A program made the translations under genes and the position numbers. 64,000 nt of DNA from Nematostella vectensis (taxonomy: Eukaryota > Cnidaria > Anthozoa > Actiniaria > Edwardsiidae), in NCBI RefSeq assembly GCF_932526225.1, contig NC_064038.1, positions 1,614,001-1,678,000 of the forward strand. Direction: 5' to 3'. This document shows, in pieces, positions 44,601 to 57,900 of this stretch. The notes beneath the pieces are model-generated. The model saw nothing but the letters and a program-made list of their open reading frames with translations, was not told where the DNA came from and did not search any database. Within the stretch, counting starts at the first letter, position 1; each line of letters begins with the position of its first letter.

Positions 44601-47600
44601 AGATTGATATACCTTTTTTTCCGAGTATACTGTTTTATTTTTCCTAATGTTACTTTTTGGAATTTACATTCGGAAAAAAAAATTATCGATTGTAACCTTT
44701 TGGAGGTTACACTCGTAAAACAAATTCCCGAATGTAACCCTGAAGCTTTTCCCGAATGTAACCTCCAGTCCGATGGTGACTTTGCTTGGGATAGTTTACG
44801 ATACCAATAGTATTAAAATTAATTTTCATTACAATTCCCTTCAGCAATGCCACGTTAGTCTTTCGTTGCGGGCACTTGACTACTAACGCAGCCACCCGTG
44901 TTCGATTCCCGCTGATAGCCTATTTTTTTTTCTTTTTTTTTTTTTTAAATATCGATACTTAATTATACTGTTCTTGGTGTGTCATGACATAAAAAGAAGG
45001 TATAGGGACATTTTTATGTACTCTCAGCATCTTTGATGTGCTCATGCTTTGTTCAGGATCCTGTACATATTTTATGCACACAAGAACTAACTAGATTCCT
45101 TGGATAACTTGATTAAGTGGATTCTAACATAGAGCATAGCGCTCGATAGATTGATATACCTTTTTTTCCGAGTATACTGTTTTATTTTTCCTAATGTTAC
45201 CTTTTTGGAATTTACATTCGGAAAAAAAATTATCGATTGTAACCGTTTGGAGGTTACACTCGTAAAACAAATTCCCGAATGTAACCCTGAAGCTTTTCCC
45301 GAATGTAACCTCCAGTCCGATGGTGACTTTGCTTGGGATAGTTTACGATACCAATAGTATTAAAAGTAATTTTCATTACAATTCCCTTCAGCAATGCCAC
45401 GTTAGTCTTTCGTTGCGGGCACTTGACTACTAACGCAGCGACCCGGGTTAGATTCCCGCTGATAGCCTATTTTTATTTCTTTCTTTTTTTTTTTTAAATA
45501 TCGATACTTAATTATACTGTTCTTGGTGTGTCATGACATAAAAAGAAGGTATAGGGACATTTTTATGTACTCTCAGCATCTTTGATGTGCTCATGCTTTG
45601 TTCAGGATCCTGTGTATATTTTATGCACACAAGAACTAACTAGATTCCTTGGATAACTTGATTAAGTAGATTCTAACATAGAGCATAGCGCTCGATAGAT
45701 TGATATACCTTTTTTTCCGAGTATACTGTTTTATTTTTCCTAATGTTACTTTTTGGAATTTACATTCGGAAAAAAAATTATCGATTGTAACCTTTTGGAG
45801 GTTACACCCGTAAAACAAATTCCCGAATGTAACCCTGAAGCTTTTCCCGAATGTAACCTCCAGTCCGATGGTGACTTTGGTTGGGATAGTTTACGATACC
45901 AATAGTATTAAAAGTAATTTTCATTACAATTCCCTTCAGCAATGCCACGTTAGTCTTTCGTTGCGGGCACTTGACTACTAACTCAGCTACCCGGGTTCGA
46001 TTCCCGCTGATAGCCTATTTTTTTTTCTTTCTTTTTTTTTTAAATATCGATACTTAATTATACTGTTCTTGGTGTGTCATGACATAAAAAAAGAAGGTAT
46101 AGGGACATTTTTATGTACTCTCAGCATCTTTGATGTGCTCATGCTTTGTTCAGGATCCTGTACATATTTTATGCACACAAGAACTAACTAGATTCCTTGG
46201 ATAACTTGATTAAGTAGATTCTAACATAGAGCATAGCGCTCGATAGATTGATATAACTTTTTTTCCGAGTATACTGTTTTATTTTTCCTAATGTTACTTT
46301 TTGGAATTTACATTCGAAAAAAAATTATCGATTGTAACCGTTTGGAGGTTACACTCGTAAAACAAATTCCCGAATGTAACCCTGAAGCTTTTCCCGAATG
46401 TAACCTCCAGTCCGATGGTGACTTTGCTTGGGATAGTTTACGATACCAATAGTATTAAAAGTAATTTTCATTACAATTCCCTTCAGCAATGCCACGTTAG
46501 TCTTTCGTTGCGGGCACTTGACTACTAACGCAGCTACCCGGGTTCGATTCCCGCTGATAGCCTATTTTTTTTTCTTTATTTTTTTTTTAAATATCGATAC
46601 TTAATTATACTGTTCTTGGTGTGTCATGACATAAAAAGAAGGTATAGGGACATTTTTATGTACTCTCAGCATCTTTGATGTGCTCATGCTTTGTTCAGGA
46701 TCCTGTACATATTTTATGCACACAAGAACTAACTAGATTCCTTGGATAACTTGATTAAGTAGATTCTAACATAGAGCATAGCGCTCGATAGATTGATATA
46801 CCTTTTTTTCCGAGAGTATACTGTTTTATTTTTCCTAATGTTACTTTTTGGAATTTACATTGGGAAAAAACAATTATCGATTGTAACCTTTTGGAGGTTA
46901 CACTCGTAAAACAAATTCCCGAATGTAACCCTGAAGCTTTTCCCGAATGTAACCTCCTGTCCGATGGTGACTTTGCTTGGGATAGTTTACGATACCAATA
47001 GTATTAAAAGTAATTTTCATTACAATTCCCTTCAGCAATGCCACGTTAGTCTTTCGTTGCGGGCACTTGACTACTAACGCAGCGACCCGGGTTCGATTCC
47101 CGCTGATAGCCTATTTTTTTTTCTTTCTTTTTTTTTAAATATCGATACTTAATTATACTGTTCTTGGTGTGTCATGACATAAAAACAAGGTATAGGGACA
47201 TTTTTATGTACTCTCAGCATCTTTGATGTGCTCATGGTTTGTTCAGGATCCTGTACATATTTTATGCACACAAGAACTAACTAGATTCCTTGGATAACTT
47301 GATTAAGTAGATTCTAACATAGAGCATAGCGCTCGATAGATTGATATACTTTTTTTTCCGAGTATACTGTTTTATTTTTCCTAATGTTACTTTTTGGAAT
47401 TTACATTCGGAAAAAAATTATCGATTGTAACCTTTTGGAGGTTACACTCGTAAAACAAATTCCCGAATGTAACCCTGAAGCTTTTCCCGAATGTAACCTC
47501 CAGTCCGATGGTGACTTTGGTTGGGATAGTTTACGATACCAATAGTATTAAAAGTAATTTTCATTTCAATTCCCTTCAGCAATGCCACGTTAGTCTTTCG

Positions 47601-48230
47601 TTGCGGGCACTTGACTACTAACGCAGCGACCCGGGTTCGATTCCCGCTAATAGCCTATTTTTTTTTCTTTCTTTTTTTTTTAAATATCGATACTTAATTA
47701 TACTGTTCTTGGTGTGTCATGACATAAAAAGAAGGTATAGGGACATTTTTATGTACTCTCAGCATCTTTGATGTGCTCATGCTTTGTTCAGGATCCTGTA
47801 CATATTTTATGCACTCAAGAACTAACTAGATTCCTTGGATAACTTGATTAAGTAGATTCTAACATAGAGCATAGCGCTCGATAGATTGATATACCTTTTT
47901 TTCCGAGTATACTGTTTTATTTTTCCTAATGTTACTTTTTGTAATTTACATTCGGAAAAAAAATTATCGATTGTAACCGTTTGGAGGTTACACTCGTAAA
48001 ACAAATTCCCGAATGTAACCCTGAAGCTTTTCCCGAATGTAACCTCCAGTCCGATGGTGACTTTGCTTGGGATAGTTTACGATACCAATAGTATTAAAAG
48101 TAATTTTCATTACAATTCCCTTCAGCAATGCCACGTTAGTCTTTCGTTGCGGGCACTTGACTACTAACGCAGCTACCCGGGTTCGATTCCCGCTGATAGC
48201 CTATTTTTTTTTCTTTATTTTTTTTTTTAA
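41640..48230. repeat. Seven-monomer higher-order repeat, two copies about 3829 bp apart
   Basis: Private variants match between roughly 41.6-44.4 kb and 45.5-48.2 kb: CCTGTGTATAT (41782/45611), ACATAAAAAAAGAAGG (42248/46082 area), ACATTGGGAAAA (43029/46859) and CTCATGGTTTG. A four-monomer (2186-bp) repeat overlaps at about 47.8 and 50.0 kb. Confidence 0.6.
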
Positions 48231-51200
48231 TATCGATACTTAATTATACTGTTCTTGGTGTGTCATGACATAAAAAGAAGGTATAGGGACATTTTTATGT
48301 ACTCTCAGCATCTTTGATGTGCTCATGCTTTGTTCAGGATCCTGTACATATTTTATGCACACAAGAACTAACTAGATTCCTTGGATAACTTGATTAAGTA
48401 GATTCTAACATAGAGCATAGCGCTCGATAGATTGATATACCTTTTTTCCGAGTATACTGTTTTATTTTTCCTAATGTTACTTTTTAAAATTTACATTCGG
48501 AAAAAAAAATTATCGATTGTAACCTTTTCGAGGTTACACTCGTAAAACAAATTCCCGAATGTAACCCTGAAGCTTTTCCCGAATGTAACCTCCAGTCCGA
48601 TGGTGACTTTGCTTGGGATAGTTTACGATACCAATAGTATTAAAAGTAATTTTCATTACAATTCCCTTCAGCAATGCCACGTTAGTCTTTCGTTGCGGGC
48701 ACTTGACTACTAACGCAGCTACCCGGGTTCGATTCCCGCTGATAGCCTATTTTTTTTTCTTTATTTTTTTTTTAAATATCGATACTTAATTATACTGTTC
48801 TTGGTGTGTCATGACATAAAAAGAAGGTATAGGGACATTTTTATGTACTCTCAGCATCTTTGATGTGCTCATGCTTTGTTCAGGATCCTGCACATATTTA
48901 ATGCACACAAGAACTAACTAGATTCCTTGGATAACTTGATTAAGTAGATTCTAACATAGAGCATAGCGCTCGATAGATTGATATACCTTTTTTTCCGAGT
49001 ATACTGTTTCATTTTTCCTGATTTTCCTTTTTGGAATTTACATTCGGAAAAAATTATCTATTGTAACCTTTTGGAGGTTACACTCGTAAAACAAATTCCC
49101 GAATGTAACCCTGAAGCTTTTCCCGAATGTAACCTCCAGTCCGATGGTGACTTTGCTTGGGATAGTTTACGATACCAATAGTATTAAAAGTAATTTTCAT
49201 TACAATTCCCTTCAGCAATGCCACGTTAGTCTTTCGTTGCGGGCACTTGACTACTAACGCAGCGACCCGGGTTCGATTCCCGCTGATAGCCTATTTTTTT
49301 CTTCTTTCTTTTTTTTTTTAAATATCGATACTTAATTATACTGTTCTTGGTGTGTCATGACATAAAAAGAAGGTATAGGGACATTTTTATGTACTCTCAG
49401 CATCTTTGATGTGCTCATGCTTTGTTCAGGATCCTGTACATATTTTATTCACACAAGAACTAACTAGATTCCTTGGATAACTTGATTAAGTAGATTCTAA
49501 CATAGAGCATAGCGCTCGATAGATTGATATACCTTTTTTTCCGAGTATACTGTTTTATTTTTCCTAATGTTACTTTTTGGAATTTACATTCGGAAAAAAA
49601 AAATTATCGATTGTAACCTTTTGGAGGTTACACTCGTAAAACAAATTCCCGAATGTAACCCTGAAGCTTTTCCCGAATGTAACCTCCAGTCCGATGGTGA
49701 CTTTGGTTGGGATAGTTTACGATACCAATAGTATTAAAAGTAATTTTCATTTCAATTCCCTTCAGCAATGCCACGTTAGTCTTTCGTTGCGGGCACTTGA
49801 CTACTAACGCAGCGACCCGGGTTCGATTCCCGCTGATAGCCTATTTTTTTTTCTTTCTTTTTTTTTTAAATATCGATACTTAATTATACTGTTCTTGGTG
49901 TGTCATGACATAAAAAGAAGGTATAGGGACATTTTTATGTACTCTCAGCATCTTTGATGTGCTCATGCTTTGTTCAGGATCCTGTACATATTTTATGCAC
50001 ACAAGAACTAACTAGATTCCTTGGATAACTTGATTAAGTAGATTCTAACATAGAGCATAGCGCTCGATAGATTGATATACCTTTTTTTCCGAGTATACTG
50101 TTTTATTTTTCCTAATGTTACTTTTTGTAATTTACATTCGGAAAAAAAATTATCGATTGTAACCGTTTGGAGGTTACACTCGTAAAACAAATTCCCGAAT
50201 GTAACCCTGAAGCTTTTCCCGAATGTAACCTCCAGTCCGATGGTGACTTTGCTTGGGATAGTTTACGATACCAATAGTATTAAAAGTAATTTTCATTACA
50301 ATTCCCTTCAGCAATGCCACGTTAGTCTTTCGTTGCGGGCACTTGACTACTAACGCAGCTACCCGGGTTCGATTCCCGCTGATAGCCTATTTTTTTTTCT
50401 TTATTTTTTTTTTTTAATATCGATACTTAATTATACTGTTCTTGGTGTGTCATGACATAAAAAGAAGGTATAGGGACATTTTTATGTACTCTCAGCATCT
50501 TTGATGTGCTCATGCTTTGTTCAGGATCCTGTACATATTTTATGCACACAAGAATTAACTAGATTCCTTGGATAACTTGATTAAGTAGATTCTAACATAG
50601 AGCATAGCGCTCGATAGATTGATATACCTTTTTTCCGAGTATACTGTTTTATTTTTCCTAATGTTACTTTTTGGAATTTACATTCGGAAAAAAAAATTAT
50701 CGATTGTAACCTTTTCGAGGTTAAACTCGTAAAACAAATTCCCGAATGTAACCCTGAAGCTTTTCCCGAATGTAACCTCCAGTCCGATGGTGACTTTGCT
50801 TGGGATAGTTTACGATACCAATAGTATTAAAAGTAATTTTCATTACAATTCCCTTCAGCAATGCCACGTTAGTCTTTCGTTGCGGGCACTTGACTACTAA
50901 CGCAGCGACCCGGGTTCGATTCCCGCTGATAGCCTATTTTTTTTTTCTTTTTTTTTTTTTTTTTAAATCGATACTTAATTATACTGTTCTTGGTGTGTCA
51001 TGACATAAAAAGAAGGTATAGTGACATTTTTATGTACTCTCAGCATCTTTGATGTGCTCATGCTTTGTTCAGGATCCTGTACATATTTTATGCACACAAG
51101 AACTAACTAGATTCCTTGGATAACTTGATTAAGTAGATTCTAACATAGAGCATAGCGCTCGATAGATTGATATACCTTTTTTTTCCGAGTATACTGTTTT

Positions 51201-54200
51201 ATTTTTCCTAATGTTAGTTTTTGGAATTTACATTCGGAAAAAAAATTATCGATTGTAACCTTTTGGAGGTTACACTCGTAAAACAAATTCCCGAATGTAA
51301 CCCTGAAGCTTTTCCCGAATGTAACCTCCAGTCCGATGGTGACTTTGCTTGGGATAGTTTACGATACCAATAGTATTAAAAGTAATTTTCATTACAATTC
51401 CCTTCAGCAATGCCACGTTAGTCTTTCGTTGCGGGCACTTGACTACTAACGCAGCTACCCGGGTTCGATTCCCGCTGATAGACTATTTTTTTTTTCTTTA
51501 TTTTTTTTTTTTTAAATCGATACTTAATTATACTGTTCTTGGTGTGTCATGACATAAAAAGAAGGTATAGGGACATTTTTATGTACTCTCAGCATCTTTG
51601 ATGTGCCCATGCTTTGTTCAGGATCCTGCACATATTTAATGCACACAAGAACTAACTAGATTCCTTGGATAACTTGATTAAGTAGATTCTAACATAGAGC
51701 ATAGCGCTCGATAGATTGATATACCTTTTTTTCCGAGTATACTGTTTTATTTTTCCTAATGTTACTTTTTGGAATTTACATTCGGAAAAAAAAAAATCGA
51801 TTGTAACCTTTTGGAGGTTACACTCGTAAAACAAATTCCCGAATGTAACCCTGAAGCTTTTCCCGAATGTAACCTCCAGTCCGATGGTGACTTTGCTTGG
51901 GATAGTTTACGATATCAATAGTATTAAAAGTAATTTTCATTACAATTCCCTTCAGCAATGCCACGTTAGTCTTTCGTTGCGGGCACTTGACTACTACTAA
52001 CGCAGCTACACGGGTTCGATTCCCGCTGATAGCCCATTTTTTTTTGTTATTTTTTTTTTTAATATCGATACTTGATTATACTGTTCTTGGTGTGTCATGA
52101 CATAAAAAGAAGGTATAGGGACATTTTTATGTACTCTCAGCATCTTTGATGTGCTCATGCTTTGTTTAGGATCCTGCACATATTTTATGCACACAAGAAC
52201 TAACTAGATTCCTTGGATAACTTGATTAAGTAGATTCTAACATAGAGCATAGCGCTCGATAGATTGATATACCTTTTTTTCCGAGTATACTGTTTTACTT
52301 TCCTAATGTTACTTTTTGGAATTTACATTCGGAAAAAAAATTATCGATTGTAACCTTTTGGAGGTTACACTCGTAAAACAAATTCCCGAATGTAACCCTG
52401 AAGCTTTTCCCGAATGTAACCTCCAGTCCGATGGTGACTTTGCTTGGGATAGTTTACGATACCAATAGTATTAAAAGTAATTTTCATTACAATTCCCTTC
52501 AGCAATGCCACGTTAGTCTTTCGTTGCGGGCACTTGACTACTAACGCAGCGACCCGGGTTCGATTCCCGCTGATAGCCTATTTTTTTTTCTTTCTTTTTT
52601 TTTTTTAAATCGATACTTAATTATACTGTTCTTGGTGTATCATGACATAAAAAGAAGGTATAGGGACATTTTTATGTACTCTCAGCATCTTTGATGTGCT
52701 CATGCTTTGTTCAGGATCCTGTACATATTTTATGCACACAAGAACTAACTAGATTCCTTGGATAACTTGATTAAGTAGATTCTAACATAGAGCATAGCGC
52801 TCGATAGATTGATATACCTTTTTTCCGAGTATACTGTTTTAGTTTTCCTAATGTTACTATTTGGAATTTACATTTGGAAAAAAATTATCGATTGTAACCT
52901 TTTGGAGGTTACACTCGTAAAACAAATTCCCGAATGTAACCCTGAAGCTTTTCCCGAATGTAACCCCCAGTCCGATGGTGACTTTGGTTGGGATAGTTTA
53001 CGATACCAATAGTATTAAAAGTAATTTTCATTACAATTCCCTTCAGCAATGCCACGTTAGTCTTTCGTTGCGGGCACTTGACTACTAACGCAGCGTCCCG
53101 GGTTCGATTCCCGCTGATAGCCTATTTTTTTTTTCTTTCTTTTTTTTTTTTTTTTAAATCGATACTTAATTATACTGTTCTTGGTGTGTCATGACATAAA
53201 AAGAAGGTATAGGGACATTTTTATGTACTCTCAGCATCTTTGATGTGCTCATGCTTTGTTCAGGATCCTGTACATATTTTATGCACACAAGAACTAACTA
53301 GATTCCTTGGATAACTTGATTAAGTAGATTCTAACATAGAGCATAGCGCTCGATAGATTGATATACCTTTTTTTCCGAGTATACTGTTTTATTTTTCCTA
53401 ATGTTACTTTTTGGAATTTACATTCGGAAAAAAATTATCGATTGTAACCTTTTGGAGGTTACACTCGTAAAACAAATTCCCGAATGTAACCCTGAAGCTT
53501 TTCCCGAATGTAACCTCCAGTCCGATGGTGACTTTGCTTGGGATAGTTTACGATACCAATAGTATTAAAAGTAATTTTCATTACAATTCCCTTCAGCAAT
53601 GCCACGTTAGTCTTTCGTTGCGGGCACTTGACTACTAACGCAGCGACCCGGGTTCGATTCCCGCTGATAGCCTATTTTTTTTCTTTATTTTTTTTTAAAA
53701 TATCGATACTTAATTATACTGTTCTTGGTGTGTCATGACATAAAAAGAAGGTATAGGGACATTTTTATGTACTCTCAGCATCTTTGATGTGCTCATGCTT
53801 TGTTCAGGATCCTGTACATATTTTATGCACACAAGAACTAACTAGATTCCTTGGATAACTTGATTAAGTAGATTCTAACATAGAGCATAGCGCTCGATAG
53901 ATTGATATACCTTTTTTTCCGAGTATACTGTTTTATTTTTCCTAATGTTACTTTTTGGAATTTACATTCGGATAAAAATTATCGATTGTAATCTTTTGGA
54001 GGTTACACTCGTAAAACAAATTCCCGAATGTAACCCTGAAGCTTTTCCCGAATGTAACCTCCAGTCCGATGGTGACTTTGCTTGGGATAGTTTACAATAC
54101 CAATAGTATTAAAAGTAATTTTCATTACAATTCCCTTCAGCAATGCCACGTTAGTCTTCCGTTGCGGGCACTTGACTACTAACGCAGCTACCCGGGTTCG

Positions 54201-54994
54201 ATTCCCGCTGATAGTCTATTTTTTTTCTTTATTTATTTTTTAAATATCGATACTTAATTATACTGTTCTTGGTGTGTCATGACATAAAAAGAAGGTATAG
54301 GGACATTTTTATGTACTCTCAGCATCTTTGATGTGCTCATGCTTTGTTTAGGATCCTGCACATATTTTATGCACACAAGAACTAACTAGATTCCTTGGAT
54401 AACTTGATTAAGTAGATTCTAACATAGAGCATAGCTCTCGATAGATTGATATACCCTTTTTTCCGAGTATACTGTTTTATGTTTCCTAATGTTACTTTTT
54501 GGAATTTACATTCGGAAAATAAATTATCGATTGCAACCTTTTGGAGGTTACACTCGTAAAACAAATTCCCGAATGTAACCCTGAAGCTTTTCCCGAATGT
54601 AACCTCCAGTCCGATGGTGACTTTGCTTGGGATAGTTTACGATACCAATAGTATTAAAAGTAATTTTTTATTACAATTCCCTTCAGCAATGCCACGTTAG
54701 TCTTTCGTTGCGGGCACTTGACTACTAACGCAGCTACCCGGGTTCGATTCCCGCTGATAGCCTATTTTGTTTTCTTTATTTTTTTTTTTAAAATCGATAC
54801 TTAATTATACTGTTCTTGGTGTGTCATGACATAAAAAGAAGGTATAGGGACATTTTTATGTACTCTCAGCATCTTTGATGTGCTCATGCTTTGTTCAGGA
54901 TCCTGTTCATATTTTATGCACACCAGAACTAACTAGATTCCTTGGATAACTTGATTAAGTAGATTCTAACATAGAGCATAGCGCTCGATAGATT

Positions 54995-57900
54995 GATATA
55001 CCTTTTTTTCCGAGTATACTGTTTTATTTTTCCTAATGTTACTTTTTGGAATTTACATTCGGAAAAATAAATTATCGATTGTAACCTTTTGGAGGTTACA
55101 CTCGTAAAACAAATTCCCGAATGTAACCCTGAAGCTTTTCCCGAATGTAATCTCCAGTCCGATGGTGACTTTGCTTGGGATAGTTTACGATACCAATAGT
55201 ATTAAAAGTAATTTTCATTACAATTCCCTTCAGCAATGCCACGTTAGTCTTTCGTTGCGGGCACTTGACTACTAACGCAGCGACCCGGGTTCGATTCCCG
55301 CTGATAGCCTTTTTTTTTTCTTTCTTTTTTTTTTTAAATATCGATACTTAATTATACTGTTCTTGGTGTGTCATGACATAAAAAGAAGGTATAGGGACAT
55401 TTTTATGTACTCTCAGCATCTTTGATGTGCTCATGCTTTGTTCAGGATCCTGTACATATTTTATGCACACAAGAACTAACTAGATTCCTTGGATAACTTG
55501 ATTAAGTAGATTCTAACATAGAGCATAGCGCTCGATAGATTGATATACCTTTTTTTCCGAGTATACTGTTTTATTTTTCCTAATGTTACTTTTTGGAATT
55601 TACATTCGGAAAAAAAAATTATCGATTGTAACCTTTTGGAGGTTACACTCGTAAAACAAATTCCCGAATGTAACCCTGAAGCTTTTCCCGAATGTAACCT
55701 CCAGTCCGATGGTGACTTTGCTTGGGATAGTTTACGATACCAATAGTATTAAAAGTAATTTTCATTACAATTCCCTTCAGCAATGCCACGTTAGTCTTTC
55801 GTTGCGGGCACTTGACTACTAACGCAGCGACCCGGGTTCGATTCCCGCTGATAGCCTATTTTTATTTCTTTATTTTTTTTTTAAAATATCGATACTTAAT
55901 TATACTGTTCTTGGTGTGTCATGACATAAAAAGAAGGTATAGGGACATTTTTATGTACTCTCAGCATCTTTGATGTGCTCATGCTTTGTTCAGGATCCTG
56001 TACATATTTTATGCACACAAGAACTAACTAGATTCCTTGGATAACTTGATTTATCCTAGGGTTCACTCAGAGCGATTCAAAAATACTTTTGTCAATAGGC
56101 TTGTCTTTAAATATAGTGACATATAATTGATGTAGCGCATTTACTTATAATCGGTTTCTCCTACATTTTGTAAACTTAGACATGTTGATTTATCTAAGGC
56201 AATAAAGATTATTATTATTATTATTATTAACATAGAGCATAGCGCTCGATAGATTGATATACCTTTTTTTCCGAGTATACTGTTTTATTTTTCCTAATGT
56301 TACTTTTTGGAATTTACATTCGGAAAAAAAATTATCGATTGTAACCTTTTGGAGGTTACACCAGTAAAACAAATTCCCGAATGTAACCCTGAAGCTTTTC
56401 CCGAATGTAACCTCCAGTCCGATGGTGACTTTGGTTGGGATAGTTTACGATACCAATAGTATTAAAAGTAATTTTCATTTCAATTCCCTTCAGCAATGCC
56501 ACGTTAGTCTTTCGTTGCGGGCACTTGACTACTAACGCAGCGACCCGGGTTCGATTCCCGCTGATAGCCTATTTTTTTTTCTTTCTTTTTTTTTTAAATA
56601 TCGATACTTAATTATACTGTTCTTGGTGTGTCATGACATAAAAAGAAGGTATAGGGACATTTTTATGTACTCTCAGCATCTTTGATGTGCTCATGCTTTG
56701 TTCAGGATCCTGTACATATTTTATGCACACAAGAACTAACTAGATTCCTTGGATAACTTGATTAAGTAGATTCTAACATAGAGCATAGCGCTCGATAGAT
56801 TGATATACCTTTTTTTTCCGAGTATACTGTTTTATTTTTCCTAATGTTACTTTTTGGAATTTACATTCGGAAAAAAAATTATCGATTGTAACCTTTTGGA
56901 GGTTACACTCGTAAAACAAATTCCCGAATGTAACCCTGAAGCTTTTCCCGAATGTAACCTCCAGTCCGATGGTGACTTTGCTTGGGATAGTTTACGATAC
57001 CAATAGTATTAAAAGTAATTTTCATTACAATTCCCTTCAGCAATGCCACGTTAGTCTTTCGTTGCGGGCACTTGACTACTAACGCAGCTACCCGGGTTCG
57101 ATTCCCGCTGATAGCCTATTTTTTTTTCTTTATTTTTTTTTTTTAAATCGATACTTAATTATACTGTTCTTGGTGTGTCATGACATAAAAAGAAGGTATA
57201 GGGACATTTTTATGTACTCTCAGCATCTTTGATGTGCTCATGCTTTGTTCAGGATCCTGAACATATTTTATGCACACAAGAACTAACTAGATTCCTTGGA
57301 TAACTTGATTAAGTAGATTCTAACATAGAGCATAGCGCTCGATAGATTGATATACCTTTTTTTCCGAGTATACTGTTTTATTTTTCCTAATGTTACTTTT
57401 TGGAATTTACATTCGGAAAAAAATTATCGATTGTAACCTTTTGGAGGTTACACTCGTAAAACAAATTCCCGAATGTAACCCTGAAGCTTTTCCCGAATGT
57501 AACCTCCAGTCCGATGGTGACTTTGCTTGGGATAGTTTACGATACCAATAGTATTAAAAGTAATTTTCATTACAATTCCCTTCAGCAATGCCACGTTAGT
57601 CTTTCGTTGCGGGCACTTGACTACTAACGCAGCTACCCGGGTTCGATTCCCGCTGATAGCCTATTTTTTTTTCTTTATTTTTTTTTAAATATCGATACTT
57701 AATTATACTGTTCTTGGTGTGTCATGACATAAAAAGAAGGTATAGGGACATTTTTATGTACTCTCAGCATCTTTGATGTGCTCATGCTTTGTTCAGGATC
57801 CTGTACATATTTTATGCACACAAGAACTAACTAGATTCCTTGGATAACTTGATTAAGTAGATTCTAACATAGAGCATAGCGCTCGATAGATTGATATACC

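Larger units (their letters stand above)
36240..54994. repeat. 18,755-bp higher-order repeat unit, copy 1
   Basis: About 34 monomers. Private variants here recur exactly 18,755 bp downstream: GGAAAAATAAATTATCG at 36308/55063, TGTAATCTCCAG at 36394/55149, and the inserted tail at 37297/56052. Similarity in register starts between about 36175 and 36310; left of that, the variants differ. Coordinates of the junction are approximate. Confidence 0.8.
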
